A stretch of 22,043 nucleotides of DNA from an uncultured Collinsella sp. (GCA_902464175.1 CABQHZ010000023.1:1-22043), one strand, 5' to 3'. Shown: positions 1-6,786, numbered from the stretch's first letter. Program-made: numbers and translations. Notes: a model not told the origin generated them from the letters alone.

Positions 1-25
1 CGTTTCCAAGTGAGAGGGAGACAAC

Positions 26-1315
26 ATGAGCGATATTTTGGACGTCTACGGTCGCGAGGTGCTCGACAGCCGCGGCAACCCCACCGTCGAGGTCGAGGTC
101 GTGCTCGAGGACGGCAGCTTCGGCCGCGCGATGGTGCCTTCGGGCGCTTCGACCGGCGCCTTTGAGGCATGCGAGCTGCGCGACGGCGACAAGGGTCGCT
201 ACCTGGGCAAGGGCGTCTCGCAGGCCGTCGAGCACGTCAACAACGAGTGCGCCGATGCCGTCGTGGGCCTCGATGCCTTCGATCAGCGCGCCGTCGATGC
301 CGCGCTGATCGCCGCGGACGGTACCCCCAACAAGACCAAGCTCGGCGCCAATGCCATCCTGGGCGTGTCGCTGGCCGTCGCCCGCGCCGCTGCCGAGTCG
401 GCGGGTCTTTCACTGTACCAGTACCTGGGCGGCGTCAACGCCCACTTGCTGCCCACGCCCATGATGAACATCCTCAACGGCGGCGTGCATGCCGACAACA
501 ACGTCGACTTCCAGGAGTTCATGATCATGCCGGTGGGTGCCCCGAGCTTTGCCGAGGGCCTGCGTTGGTGCGCCGAGGTCTACCACACCCTCAAGGGCGT
601 GCTGCACGAGGCAGGCCTGGGCGGCGGCGTGGGCGACGAGGGTGGCTTTGCCCCCAACCTCAAGACCAATGCCGAGCCGTTCGAGTACATCACCAAGGCC
701 GTGGAGAAGGCCGGCTTTAAGCCCGGCGTCGACTTCATGTACGCCATGGATCCGGCCTCGACCGAGTTCTACAACGCCGAGACCGGCATGTACGAGCTCA
801 AGGGCGAGGGCGTTGAGTACACGAGCGCCCAGATGGTCGATTACTGGGAGAAGCTCGTCGACACCTATCCCATCATCTCCATCGAGGACGGCATGGCCGA
901 GGAGGACTGGGACGGCTGGGTCGAGCTGACCCGCCGCATTGGCAACAAGGTGCAGCTGGTGGGCGACGACCTGTTCGTCACCAACACCGAGCGCCTCAAG
1001 AAGGGCATCGAGCTGGGTGCCGCCAACGCGATCCTGGTCAAGGTCAACCAGATCGGCACGCTCACCGAGTCGCTCGAGGCCATCGAGACCGCCAAGGAGG
1101 CCGGTTACGCCTGCATCGTGAGCCACCGCTCCGGCGAGACCGAGGACTCCACGATCGCCGACCTGGTCGTGGGCGTCAACGCCGGCCAGATCAAGTCGGG
1201 CGCCCCGTGCCGTAGCGACCGCATCGCCAAGTACAATCAGCTCATCCGTATCGAGGACGAGCTCGAGGGCAGTGCGCGCTACGCCGGCAAGGCCGCGTTC
1301 TACAACATTCGCTAA
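26..1315 (+). CDS. eno: Enolase (phosphopyruvate hydratase)
   Basis: Cytoplasmic glycolytic enzyme interconverting 2-phosphoglycerate and phosphoenolpyruvate. The 429-residue length is normal for bacterial enolase. Visible hallmarks are the mobile SGASTG loop (39-44), GDEGGFAP with catalytic E205, Mg-binding D242, E287 (SIEDG) and D314, catalytic K339 in LVKVNQIGTLTE, and the SHRSGETED substrate loop starting at residue 366. The start is fixed by a GAGAGGGAG ribosome binding site at 12-20, five bases before the ATG. The gene is followed by a strong terminator at 1379-1410, so it ends its own transcription unit. The promoter lies outside the window. Identification is secure; nothing is odd in the protein. 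Confidence 0.99.
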   Translation: MSDILDVYGREVLDSRGNPTVEVEVVLEDGSFGRAMVPSGASTGAFEACELRDGDKGRYLGKGVSQAVEHVNNECADAVVGLDAFDQRAVDAALIAADGTPNKTKLGANAILGVSLAVARAAAESAGLSLYQYLGGVNAHLLPTPMMNILNGGVHADNNVDFQEFMIMPVGAPSFAEGLRWCAEVYHTLKGVLHEAGLGGGVGDEGGFAPNLKTNAEPFEYITKAVEKAGFKPGVDFMYAMDPASTEFYNAETGMYELKGEGVEYTSAQMVDYWEKLVDTYPIISIEDGMAEEDWDGWVELTRRIGNKVQLVGDDLFVTNTERLKKGIELGAANAILVKVNQIGTLTESLEAIETAKEAGYACIVSHRSGETEDSTIADLVVGVNAGQIKSGAPCRSDRIAKYNQLIRIEDELEGSARYAGKAAFYNIR

Positions 1316-1378
1316 ACAAGTGGTGCTCGCGGGGGCGGGGTTGACTCGGCTCCGCTCCGCTTCTGATGGCCGCCATTG

Positions 1379-1410
1379 GGCGCTGGGCCATACGGCTCAG
1401 CGCCTTTTTT
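1379..1410 (+). terminator. Rho-independent terminator after eno
   Basis: GGCGCTG (1379-1385) pairs with CAGCGCC (1398-1404), with inner CC/GG pairing, and is followed directly by six T (1405-1410). Its position 64 bases after the eno stop makes it the end of the eno transcript. Confidence 0.9.
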
Positions 1411-1449
1411 ATGTCGAGCAAAGGCTGGCGAAGGTGGTGCGGGCGCTCG

Positions 1450-1458
1450 TGCTATAAC
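1450..1458 (+). promoter_or_regulatory. Extended -10 promoter for the divIC-ppx unit
   Basis: TGCTATAAC at 1450-1458 is a TGn-TATAAC extended -10 box, lying between the eno terminator and the start of the DivIC-like gene. No good -35 hexamer is visible 17 bases upstream, as expected for an extended -10 promoter. Transcription would begin about 35 bases before the ATG at 1502. This is inference from sequence only. Confidence 0.45.
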
Positions 1459-1501
1459 TAAAGGACTTAGCGCAAACAAACCTCAACCGCACAAGGCGCA
1501 C

Positions 1502-2263
1502 ATGGATCAGATTTACGACAACAGGTACTATTCCGCCGGTTCGCGTGAGCCGTCGTCTCGCCGCGCGCATACGGTGCGGCTCGGCGGGCCCGATTATACG
1601 GGTGCTGCCCGTCCCACGCATCGCACGGCGGGCACCTCGCACTCCCATGCTCAAACGAATATGTCGACGCATCGCCCGGACCGTCCGTCGCGCGCGACGT
1701 ACGAATCGCGCCCGTCTGCTCAAGCGCACGACAAGTCGACCAGGCCCTCGAGCCGTCTTTCGGGCTCGGACTTCATGCACTACGCCAACGACAACGCGGT
1801 GGTTAAGGCAATCTACGACTTTACCCATGGGCCCCAGCGTGGGCTGTTTATTGGTATCGTCGTTGCCTTGGTGCTCGTGAGCTTGTATTTTCCCGTGCGC
1901 GATCTGTATGTGGCCAAGCGCTCGAGCGACATCTTGGCCAAGCAGGTCGAGATTCGCCAGCAGTACAACGACGAGCTGCAGAAAAGCGTCGACAAACTGC
2001 TCTCGGAGGAGGGCATCAAGGACGCGGCGACCGAGGACCTGGGGCTGGTAATGCCCGGCGAGACCAAGATTGACGTGCTGGGCCTGGACGACGGTTCTGA
2101 TTCGTCTTCGAGCAAGAAGTCGTCGAACGCCAAGAAGGCCAGCGAAGTTGCCAAGGAAATCGAAGAGGTCGGCAAGGACGCGCCGTGGTACATTCAGACG
2201 CTCGATATGCTGTTTGGGTTTAACGGCGTCGAGGGCCAGACGGTCGTGTCCAACGGCAAATAG
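1502..2263 (+). CDS. FtsB/DivIC-like septum formation initiator protein
   Basis: Predicted single-pass membrane protein of the FtsB/DivIC family, which with FtsL/FtsQ partners helps assemble and activate the division septum. The 253-residue product has a long basic, Ser/Arg-rich, probably disordered cytoplasmic N-terminus (1-105) and one transmembrane helix (about 113-130). A coiled-coil stretch follows (136-170), then the family motif EDLGLVMPGETKI (178-190), then a Ser/Lys-rich linker and a C-terminal segment. I chose the ATG at 1502 over an in-frame start at 1376: the upstream residues overlap the eno terminator and promoter, and AAGG sits at 1493-1496. It lies between eno and ppx, the usual actinobacterial position. 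The family call is good; the exact FtsB or DivIC name is left open. Confidence 0.85.
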   Translation: MDQIYDNRYYSAGSREPSSRRAHTVRLGGPDYTGAARPTHRTAGTSHSHAQTNMSTHRPDRPSRATYESRPSAQAHDKSTRPSSRLSGSDFMHYANDNAVVKAIYDFTHGPQRGLFIGIVVALVLVSLYFPVRDLYVAKRSSDILAKQVEIRQQYNDELQKSVDKLLSEEGIKDAATEDLGLVMPGETKIDVLGLDDGSDSSSSKKSSNAKKASEVAKEIEEVGKDAPWYIQTLDMLFGFNGVEGQTVVSNGK

Positions 2264-2283
2264 CGCCCGGAGGGGAGCCCGCA

Positions 2284-3288
2284 ATGGCAGATTGCAAACG
2301 ATCTAAGGTGGCGGCGATCGACCTGGGAACGGTGTCGTCGCGACTGGTGCTGGCGCAGGTCGAGGCCGGGGCGATCGTGGAATCGTCCAAGCATACCGAG
2401 ATTACCGATCTGGGCGAGGGCGTCGACGCGACGGGCCGCTTTTGCGAGGCGGCGGTCGAGCGCGTGCTTGCCGCATGCCGCATGTTTGTGGACGAGGCGC
2501 GTGCCTTTGGGGCCGTGTGCATCTGCACCACGTGCACGAGTGCCGCGCGCGATGCGTCCAATGCCGCCCTGCTGCTGGACGGCCTGCGCGAGCTGGGTCT
2601 CGAACCGCAGGTGATTCCGGGCGAGGTCGAGGCACGCCTGACATTTTTTGGCGTGGCGCACGACTTTGCAGGCGAGCGCATCATTGTTGCCGATTCGGGC
2701 GGCGGATCCACGGAGCTCGCGACGGGCGTCTATGCGCCGGAGCGTGGGGTCTTTGCGCTGGAGGGCACGCGTTCGCTGGACATTGGCTGCCGTCGTGTGA
2801 CGGAGCGGTTTTTCTCGGTGCTGCCACCTGCGGACGGCGAGCTTGCTGCCGCCGCCAACTGGGCGGGCGAGCAGTTCGCTGCCTATTTTGAGAGTCTGCC
2901 TGTCGACTTTGAGCGCGCCGAGCGCTTGGTCGCGGTGGGTGGCACCGTCACCACGCTCGTGGCGCTCGTTCATGAGCTGGAACCGTACGATTCGAGCTTT
3001 GTGCACCTGCGCGAGCTTTCGCTGGATCAGGTTTCGGCCGCCATCGAGCGCATGTCCACGCTGGACGTGGAGGGCATCGCCGCGTTGCCAGGCGTGCAGC
3101 CCAAACGCGCGGGCGTGATCCTGGCCGGTGCCGTGGTGATTCGCGAGCTCATGCGTGCCGGTGGCTACGAGACGCTCACCGTAAGCGAGAACAGCCTACT
3201 CGCCGGCATGGCCGCCACCATCAACGAGGTTCTCGACGGCGCGACCTCCACCATCGCCTGGACCCCGAGCCTGAGCACCCTCCAATAA
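2284..3288 (+). CDS. Ppx/GppA family exopolyphosphatase
   Basis: Member of the Ppx/GppA branch of the ASKHA (actin/Hsp70) fold. These enzymes release phosphate from polyphosphate and/or convert pppGpp to ppGpp. The 334-residue product is the short two-domain form usual in actinobacteria. The phosphate-1 loop is AIDLGTVSSRLVLA (11-24). CTSAARDASN (84-93) matches the family's ATSAxRxAxN segment. PGEVEAR carries the likely catalytic E114, and DSGGGSTEL (137-145) is the phosphate-2 loop. A strong RBS (GGAGGGGA, 2269-2276) and a 20-base gap from the divIC stop indicate co-transcription. Whether it prefers polyphosphate or pppGpp cannot be told from sequence. The stop codon lies inside the left end of an inverted repeat. 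Confidence 0.93.
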   Translation: MADCKRSKVAAIDLGTVSSRLVLAQVEAGAIVESSKHTEITDLGEGVDATGRFCEAAVERVLAACRMFVDEARAFGAVCICTTCTSAARDASNAALLLDGLRELGLEPQVIPGEVEARLTFFGVAHDFAGERIIVADSGGGSTELATGVYAPERGVFALEGTRSLDIGCRRVTERFFSVLPPADGELAAAANWAGEQFAAYFESLPVDFERAERLVAVGGTVTTLVALVHELEPYDSSFVHLRELSLDQVSAAIERMSTLDVEGIAALPGVQPKRAGVILAGAVVIRELMRAGGYETLTVSENSLLAGMAATINEVLDGATSTIAWTPSLSTLQ

Positions 3289-3355
3289 GTTGCGGTGAAA
3301 TACGGACTAAAATCGCCCTTTCGGGCCCCAAACAGTCCCTATTCCACCGCAACTT
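3287..3355. repeat. 69-base imperfect inverted repeat after ppx
   Basis: Left arm AAGTTGCGGTG (3287-3297) is the exact reverse complement of CACCGCAACTT (3345-3355). The arms keep matching inward (AATA, GGACT) to a GCCC-TTTC-GGGC apex (3315-3326). It starts on the last bases of the ppx stop codon. It could terminate the ppx transcript, although no T-run follows. The long arms suggest a small mobile palindrome instead. Confidence 0.75.
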
Positions 3356-3366
3356 AGAGGCTTGAC

Positions 3367-3441
3367 GGCGTCCGAAAGAAACGAGCCCGCATCCCAAAGG
3401 GACACGGGCCCGTAAAAGCCAAATGGTAGGGGCGGTGGGAC
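3367..3441 (-). repeat. Degenerate copy of tRNA-Leu 3' end plus terminator
   Basis: This 75-base block matches 3563-3637 at a constant offset of 196 bases. On the minus strand it holds the last 18 bases of the tRNA-Leu gene (3424-3441, including the CCA end). A hairpin follows (ACGAGCCCG 3381-3389 with CGGGCCCGT 3405-3413, one mismatch), then a TTTCTTT run. The tRNA body upstream is missing, so this is a fragment and not a second gene. It is either a remnant of a tandem tRNA duplication or one end of a former insertion at the tRNA 3' end. Confidence 0.75.
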
Positions 3442-3562
3442 GTCCGCGCATTTGCTGCGCAAATACGCACCGGCTTCGGCCGCCTGTCGGCGTCCTCGCC
3501 GGCTCGCTACGGACGCTGCGCGTCCGCTTGACGCTCGCCCCCTCGCGGGTTCGAGCCCCACC
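3442..3562. other. Hairpin-rich non-coding segment between tRNA 3'-end copies
   Basis: This 121-base segment is almost entirely short GC-rich hairpins. GCGCATTTGC-TGC-GCAAATACGC has one mismatch. GGACGC-TGC-GCGTCC is perfect, and CGGC-TTC-GGCCG is a third. It ends on the plus strand with GCGGGTTCGAGCCCCAC, which resembles a tRNA T-arm (4 of 5 stem pairs) but has no normal acceptor or CCA end. No convincing reading frame is present. Function unknown; it may be a structured RNA or a decayed tRNA-derived element. Confidence 0.5.
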
Positions 3563-3570
3563 GGCATCCA

Positions 3571-3609
3571 AAAGAAACGAGCCCGCATCCCTAGGGGACA
3601 CGGGCTCGT
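3571..3609 (-). terminator. Terminator downstream of tRNA-Leu
   Basis: On the minus strand, a perfect 9-bp stem (CGGGCTCGT 3601-3609 with ACGAGCCCG 3577-3585) is followed by TTCTTTT (complement of 3570-3576). It begins 11 bases after the encoded CCA end of the tRNA, so it ends the tRNA transcript. Confidence 0.8.
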
Positions 3610-3619
3610 AAACAATACG

Positions 3620-3704
3620 TGGTAGGGGCGGTGGGACTCGAACCCACAATCCTTGCGGCGAGAGATTTTAAGTCTCCTGCGTATGCCAATTCCGCCACGC
3701 CCCC
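3620..3704 (-). tRNA. tRNA-Leu (anticodon UAA)
   Basis: An 85-base gene on the minus strand with the CCA end encoded (complement of 3620-3622). The acceptor stem is GGGGGCG/CGCCCCT with a G-U first pair. The anticodon arm is GGAGA-CTTAAAA-TCTCT, giving anticodon UAA. The T-arm GTGGG-TTCGAGT-CCCAC is perfect, and the long variable arm is typical of class II tRNA-Leu. A terminator follows at once. The gene lies 31 bases downstream of a protein gene on the same strand, so it may be carried on the same primary transcript. Confidence 0.96.
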
Positions 3705-3735
3705 GTGAGACTAGAAGTCTAGCACAAGCCGCCCG

Positions 3736-4359
3736 TTATGCGTTGACAGCCATCGAGTGCTGGCCCGACTTTTCCAAGTACTCGGCAAACTTGGCTTCGT
3801 CGCCCTTGTTCTTGTACTGCAGGGCCAACAGGTACTCCAAGCGGCAACTCTTAACCTTATCGTCGCCGGCCTCTTCGAGCATGCGCTCCAGCTCGGGAAT
3901 GTCGTTGTGGCGCTTCAGGATCATCGTGTCGTACATCAGCTGGCATTCGTGCGCGACTGCCTCGGCCTGACCACCCTCAAAGCCCTTGATCTCGTGCAGG
4001 AGCTCCTTGGACTTTTTGCGGTCCTCCTGGCCAACGTAGTAGTTAAAGGCTTTAATCACCAGGTCGACGCGCTGCATCTTGGGCAGGTTGAGCCCCAGCA
4101 ACAGGTCGAACATCTCGTCGGCGCGCTTGTGGTCCTCGCGCAGCAGATAGGAGTTTAGACGCAGGTAGTCGCGGTTGTAGCGCGGGTACAGCATGCTGGT
4201 GAGTTTGCCGTCGAGCAAACGATCGAACTCGGCCCACTGTTTGGCGGCCATCAACTGTTGCAGGCGTTTAAACGTGGTACGTTTTTTGACGCTAAAGAAT
4301 ACCGACACGGCGATACAGATGATGACGACGGCGGTCCAGAGGGTGCGGGAATCGGGCAT
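3736..4359 (-). CDS. Membrane-anchored TPR-like protein, function unknown
   Basis: A 207-residue protein. Near the N-terminus is a single membrane helix (TLWTAVVIICIAVSVFFSV), followed by a basic KKR stretch. The rest is helical with repeat-like character: paired helices containing LLREDHKRADEMFDLLL, YYVGQEDRKKSKELLHEI and LEYLLALQYKNKGDEAKFAEYL, consistent with degenerate tetratricopeptide repeats facing the cytoplasm. No catalytic motif is visible. I chose the ATG at 4359 because AAGGA sits seven bases upstream; an in-frame GTG at 4377 is possible but has no such spacing. A good promoter lies upstream, and tRNA-Leu follows on the same strand. A scaffold or interaction role is inference only. 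Confidence 0.85.
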   Translation of the reverse strand: MPDSRTLWTAVVIICIAVSVFFSVKKRTTFKRLQQLMAAKQWAEFDRLLDGKLTSMLYPRYNRDYLRLNSYLLREDHKRADEMFDLLLGLNLPKMQRVDLVIKAFNYYVGQEDRKKSKELLHEIKGFEGGQAEAVAHECQLMYDTMILKRHNDIPELERMLEEAGDDKVKSCRLEYLLALQYKNKGDEAKFAEYLEKSGQHSMAVNA

Positions 4360-4414
4360 ATTGGGGTCCTTAGTCACTCATAAAGCGAGCGGTATGACAA
4401 CACGTACTGGATGT

Positions 4415-4443
4415 ATTATACGCAGCGCGCAAGCAAACTGGCA
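4415..4443 (-). promoter_or_regulatory. Sigma-70-like promoter for the TPR-like gene
   Basis: On the minus strand, a perfect TATAAT (complement of 4415-4420) has TGCCAG 17 bases upstream, or ATGCCA at 18. The start site would be near 4408, giving a leader of about 50 bases before the ATG at 4359. On the other strand of the same 163-base gap, TACACT at 4483-4488 may be the -10 of the divergent PTS IIB gene. Confidence 0.5.
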
Positions 4444-4522
4444 TAAAAGCTCATCGAGGCTGAGTGCCATCGCTCGCTGCGGTACACTTACCTAAAGTAA
4501 ACCATGAAGGGAGACATTACCT

Positions 4523-4810
4523 ATGAAGAAGATCGTTTTGGCTTGCGGTGCTGGCGCTGCCACTTCCACGCTCGTTGCCCAGAAGGTCGCCACCATGCTC
4601 GACGCCAACGGTTACGCCGACAAGTACGAGATCGTGCAGTGCGCCATCTCCGAGGCCAAGGACGCTTGCGACGAGGGCGCCGACCTGCTGATCGCCACCA
4701 CCGTTGCCCCCGAGGGCCTCACCTGCCCGTACGTGAGCGGCGTGCCCTTCATGACCGGCATGAACCGCGTCGCTGCCGAGAAGGCCGTCCTCGACGTCAT
4801 GGCTCAGTAG
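4523..4810 (+). CDS. Orphan PTS IIB protein, galactitol (GatB) type
   Basis: A 95-residue single-domain phosphotransferase protein of the lactose/cellobiose/galactitol IIB superfamily. The N-terminal strand and P-loop ACGAGAATST carry the phosphorylatable cysteine C8. The C-terminal pattern ...GLTCPYVSGVPFMTGMN resembles the IPLVHGMPFVSG segment of GatB. In a normal system it would pass phosphate from IIA to a sugar bound by IIC. No IIA or IIC gene lies in this window; its partner gene is a VOC protein 11 bases downstream. AAGGGAG at 4507-4513 fixes the ATG at 4523. It may serve an unlinked IIC or act as a phospho-regulated adaptor; the substrate is unknown. Confidence 0.88.
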   Translation: MKKIVLACGAGAATSTLVAQKVATMLDANGYADKYEIVQCAISEAKDACDEGADLLIATTVAPEGLTCPYVSGVPFMTGMNRVAAEKAVLDVMAQ

Positions 4811-4821
4811 GCGCTGACTGT

Positions 4822-5196
4822 ATGAGTGAGCAGAACGCCAATCCGGTCGAGCTCTTTGGCATGCGCGTTGCCCATGTGGGCATTAACGCCACCGACCCGG
4901 CCGATGCCTTGGAGATCGCGGAGCTGTTCTCGACGATGATGGGCCTGCCCGTTATCGAGACCCCGGTTTCGTACTTTAACGATTCGCTGATCGAGGTCAT
5001 GAAGCAGAACGGTCGTGGCACCAAGGGCCACATCGGCTTTGCCGTCAACGACATCGATGCGGCCGAGAAGTGGTTTGCCGAGCGCGGGCTCGAGGTCAAC
5101 GAGGAGTCGCGCGTGCTGCTGCCCGACGGCGGCACCAAGCTCGTGTACTTTAAGCGCGAGTTCGCCGGCTTCGCCGTGCACCTGTGCCGCGAGTAG
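4822..5196 (+). CDS. VOC-family protein resembling the C-terminal domain of KDPG aldolase fusions
   Basis: A 124-residue vicinal-oxygen-chelate (glyoxalase/bleomycin resistance) fold protein. Two beta-alpha-beta modules are visible: MRVAHVGINATDPADALEIA...VIETPVSYFNDSLIEVM, and GTKGHIGFAVNDIDAAEKWF...KLVYFKREFAGFAVHL. Several phrases (AHVGIN, KGHIGFAVNDID, YFKREFAGFAVHL) recall, from memory, the extra C-terminal domain attached to some Firmicutes 2-dehydro-3-deoxyphosphogluconate aldolases. No metal-binding set of the glyoxalase I type is evident. Start at ATG 4822, 11 bases after the IIB stop, so the two genes form one transcript ended at 5221-5256. A role in sugar-acid metabolism is inferred from that resemblance and the PTS neighbour. 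Confidence 0.82.
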   Translation: MSEQNANPVELFGMRVAHVGINATDPADALEIAELFSTMMGLPVIETPVSYFNDSLIEVMKQNGRGTKGHIGFAVNDIDAAEKWFAERGLEVNEESRVLLPDGGTKLVYFKREFAGFAVHLCRE

Positions 5197-5220
5197 CGCA
5201 CAGGCTGTCATAGCTAACGA

Positions 5221-5256
5221 AAAATGGGGTAAGGCGCGTGGCCTTGCCCCATTTTT
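5221..5256 (+). terminator. Terminator after the PTS IIB-VOC unit
   Basis: AAAATGGGGTAAGGC (5221-5235) pairs with GCCTTGCCCCATTTT (5241-5255), a 15-bp stem with a five-base loop, ending in TTTTT. Flanking A and T runs make it potentially bidirectional. Confidence 0.92.
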
Positions 5257-5287
5257 AATGCCGAGAGGGTGACTGACGGGCTGCCGT

Positions 5288-5476
5288 AAATCGAAGGTGA
5301 ATGAATTTCCGCGAAGTGAACGAGTGAAATCGAACCCCTGGAGCATCGACACTTTGGAGGCACCGTTTCCTGCGGTTTTGTCAGGTATTTCCTGCGGTTT
5401 TGGTGCCAAAAAGTGCGGATGCTTCGGGGGTCCAAAATAGGTCGTTCACTTCGCGGAAAAGCATTCACCTTCGATT
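5288..5476. repeat. 190-base imperfect palindrome with a doubled central motif
   Basis: The outer arms are near-perfect inverted copies: AATCGAAGGTGAATG (from 5289) with CATTCACCTTCGATT (ending 5476), then TTTCCGCGAAGTGAACG with CGTTCACTTCGCGGAAA. Pairing continues inward (AGCATC/GATGCT, CACTTT/AAAGTG) to GGCACC (5359-5364) and GGTGCC (5402-5407). The centre holds two direct copies of TTTCCTGCGGTTTTG, at 5366-5380 and 5388-5402. It has no reading frame of note. It fills the space between two converging transcription units, so both transcripts could enter it. Mobile palindrome or structured RNA. Confidence 0.8.
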
Positions 5477-5490
5477 CGTGAGAGACGCCC

Positions 5491-6786
5491 CTACCGCAGC
5501 AGGCGAATCGTAAAGCGGCTGCCGACGCCCTCGACTGAGGTCACACCAATGACACCGCCATGGCTATCGACGATCCACTTGGCAATGGCAAGCCCCAGAC
5601 CCGAGCCCTGCGCGCCGGCATCGCGTGCGTTGTCGGCGCGATAGAACCGTTCAAACGCGTGAGCTGCGGATTCCTGGTTCATGCCGATGCCCTCGTCCTC
5701 AACACTTATGTCGATCGTGCCCGCTCCTGCATCCGGCGCTACGCCAAATGTGACGGTCGTTCCCGTGTCCGAGTACTTGGCGGCGTTTTGCACGATTACG
5801 CGCAGAGCCTGCTTCACGAGCGCCACGTCGACGGGCGCGTCGCAGCGCGGGTCGTGGATAAGCGTAGCGTCAAAGGCCAGCCGATACGTGTGCCCGGCAT
5901 CGATCATCTGTGATTCTTCGCAAACCTCGCCGACCAGTGCAGCCAGGTTGGTATTCACGCGCCGCAGCACGGTGCGCCCGGCATCGCCGCGTGCCAAAAA
6001 CAGCAGCTGCTCCACGAGCTCTTGCATGTGCTCGCTTTCGGCCTTGAGGGACGCGATGGATTCTTCCAGCACGTCCGGGTCGTCTTTCCCCCAGCGGTCG
6101 AGCATGTTTACGTAGCCCTGAATCACTGCGATGGGCGTGCGCAGCTCGTGGCTTGCATCGTTGACAAAGCGCATCTGCTGCAGTTTGGCCTCTTGCATCT
6201 GGCGCAGCAGGCGGTTGAGTGCGACCTCGATGCTCGCCAAGTCGGCATCGCCGGTGGTGACGCTCGGCGAGTCGACACTTGCGCGCTCGATGGCCTGCTC
6301 CAGTGTTTCCATCTTGCCGCCGGAGAGCTGCATGCGGCTGAGCTCGTCAACGCGCAGGGCCAGGTCGTTGAGCGGCGCCATAGTGCGGCGCACGCGGCGG
6401 GCGCCGCCGAGCATGTTGAGCACGCTGATAACCTGCCAGCCCGCAACGACAAGGTAGAGGGGCCATAGCGTGACGAGGTCCTGTGCGAGGGGGAAGGTCT
6501 TGGTGCTACGCGCAAGCTCGACGGTATAGGTGAGCGTTGTCAGATCCCAGCCACGTGCGGGCGTCAGCGACATGCTGCGAACGGCGGCGCCGGGGACCCA
6601 TTCCGCGGTAAACGCACCATCGGGCAACGTCTGGTTGTAGTCATAGACGAGGATCGCCGCCGCAACAAGCAGCAGCAACAGATTCAGCCAGACGTAGCTC
6701 ACCAAGCGGCGCCACATATAGCTCCAGTTGATGGCGCGGGCGATGGAGGTGACGCGCTTAGCCTCGTCGTTACGCGCGACAGACAT
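5491..6786 (-). CDS. HAMP sensor histidine kinase
   Basis: A 431-residue membrane kinase that autophosphorylates on a histidine and passes phosphate to the response regulator encoded just upstream. It has TM1 at about 31-48, a short extracytoplasmic domain (about 50-105), TM2 at about 107-126 and a HAMP region (about 127-205). The H box FVNDASHELRTP carries H213. The ATPase domain has the N box QNAAKYS (N334), G1 DEGIGM (364-369), the F box FERFYR and G2 GSGLGLAIAK (394-403). The ATG at 6786 lies inside the 3' end of the regulator gene (17-base overlap), indicating translational coupling. The class matches ArlS/CssS-type kinases; the signal is unknown. Confidence 0.94.
   Translation of the reverse strand: MSVARNDEAKRVTSIARAINWSYMWRRLVSYVWLNLLLLLVAAAILVYDYNQTLPDGAFTAEWVPGAAVRSMSLTPARGWDLTTLTYTVELARSTKTFPLAQDLVTLWPLYLVVAGWQVISVLNMLGGARRVRRTMAPLNDLALRVDELSRMQLSGGKMETLEQAIERASVDSPSVTTGDADLASIEVALNRLLRQMQEAKLQQMRFVNDASHELRTPIAVIQGYVNMLDRWGKDDPDVLEESIASLKAESEHMQELVEQLLFLARGDAGRTVLRRVNTNLAALVGEVCEESQMIDAGHTYRLAFDATLIHDPRCDAPVDVALVKQALRVIVQNAAKYSDTGTTVTFGVAPDAGAGTIDISVEDEGIGMNQESAAHAFERFYRADNARDAGAQGSGLGLAIAKWIVDSHGGVIGVTSVEGVGSRFTIRLLR

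Noticed and set aside
3423..3611. Short plus-strand reading frame in the tRNA 3'-end duplication region
   Set aside because: It spans two hairpins and the tRNA-derived repeat, has no RBS and gives Arg/Pro-rich low-information protein.
4504..4821. In-frame upstream extension of the VOC protein beginning at ATG 4504
   Set aside because: This frame overlaps the entire PTS IIB gene, and its first 106 residues are Arg-rich shadow sequence. The VOC fold begins just after ATG 4822.
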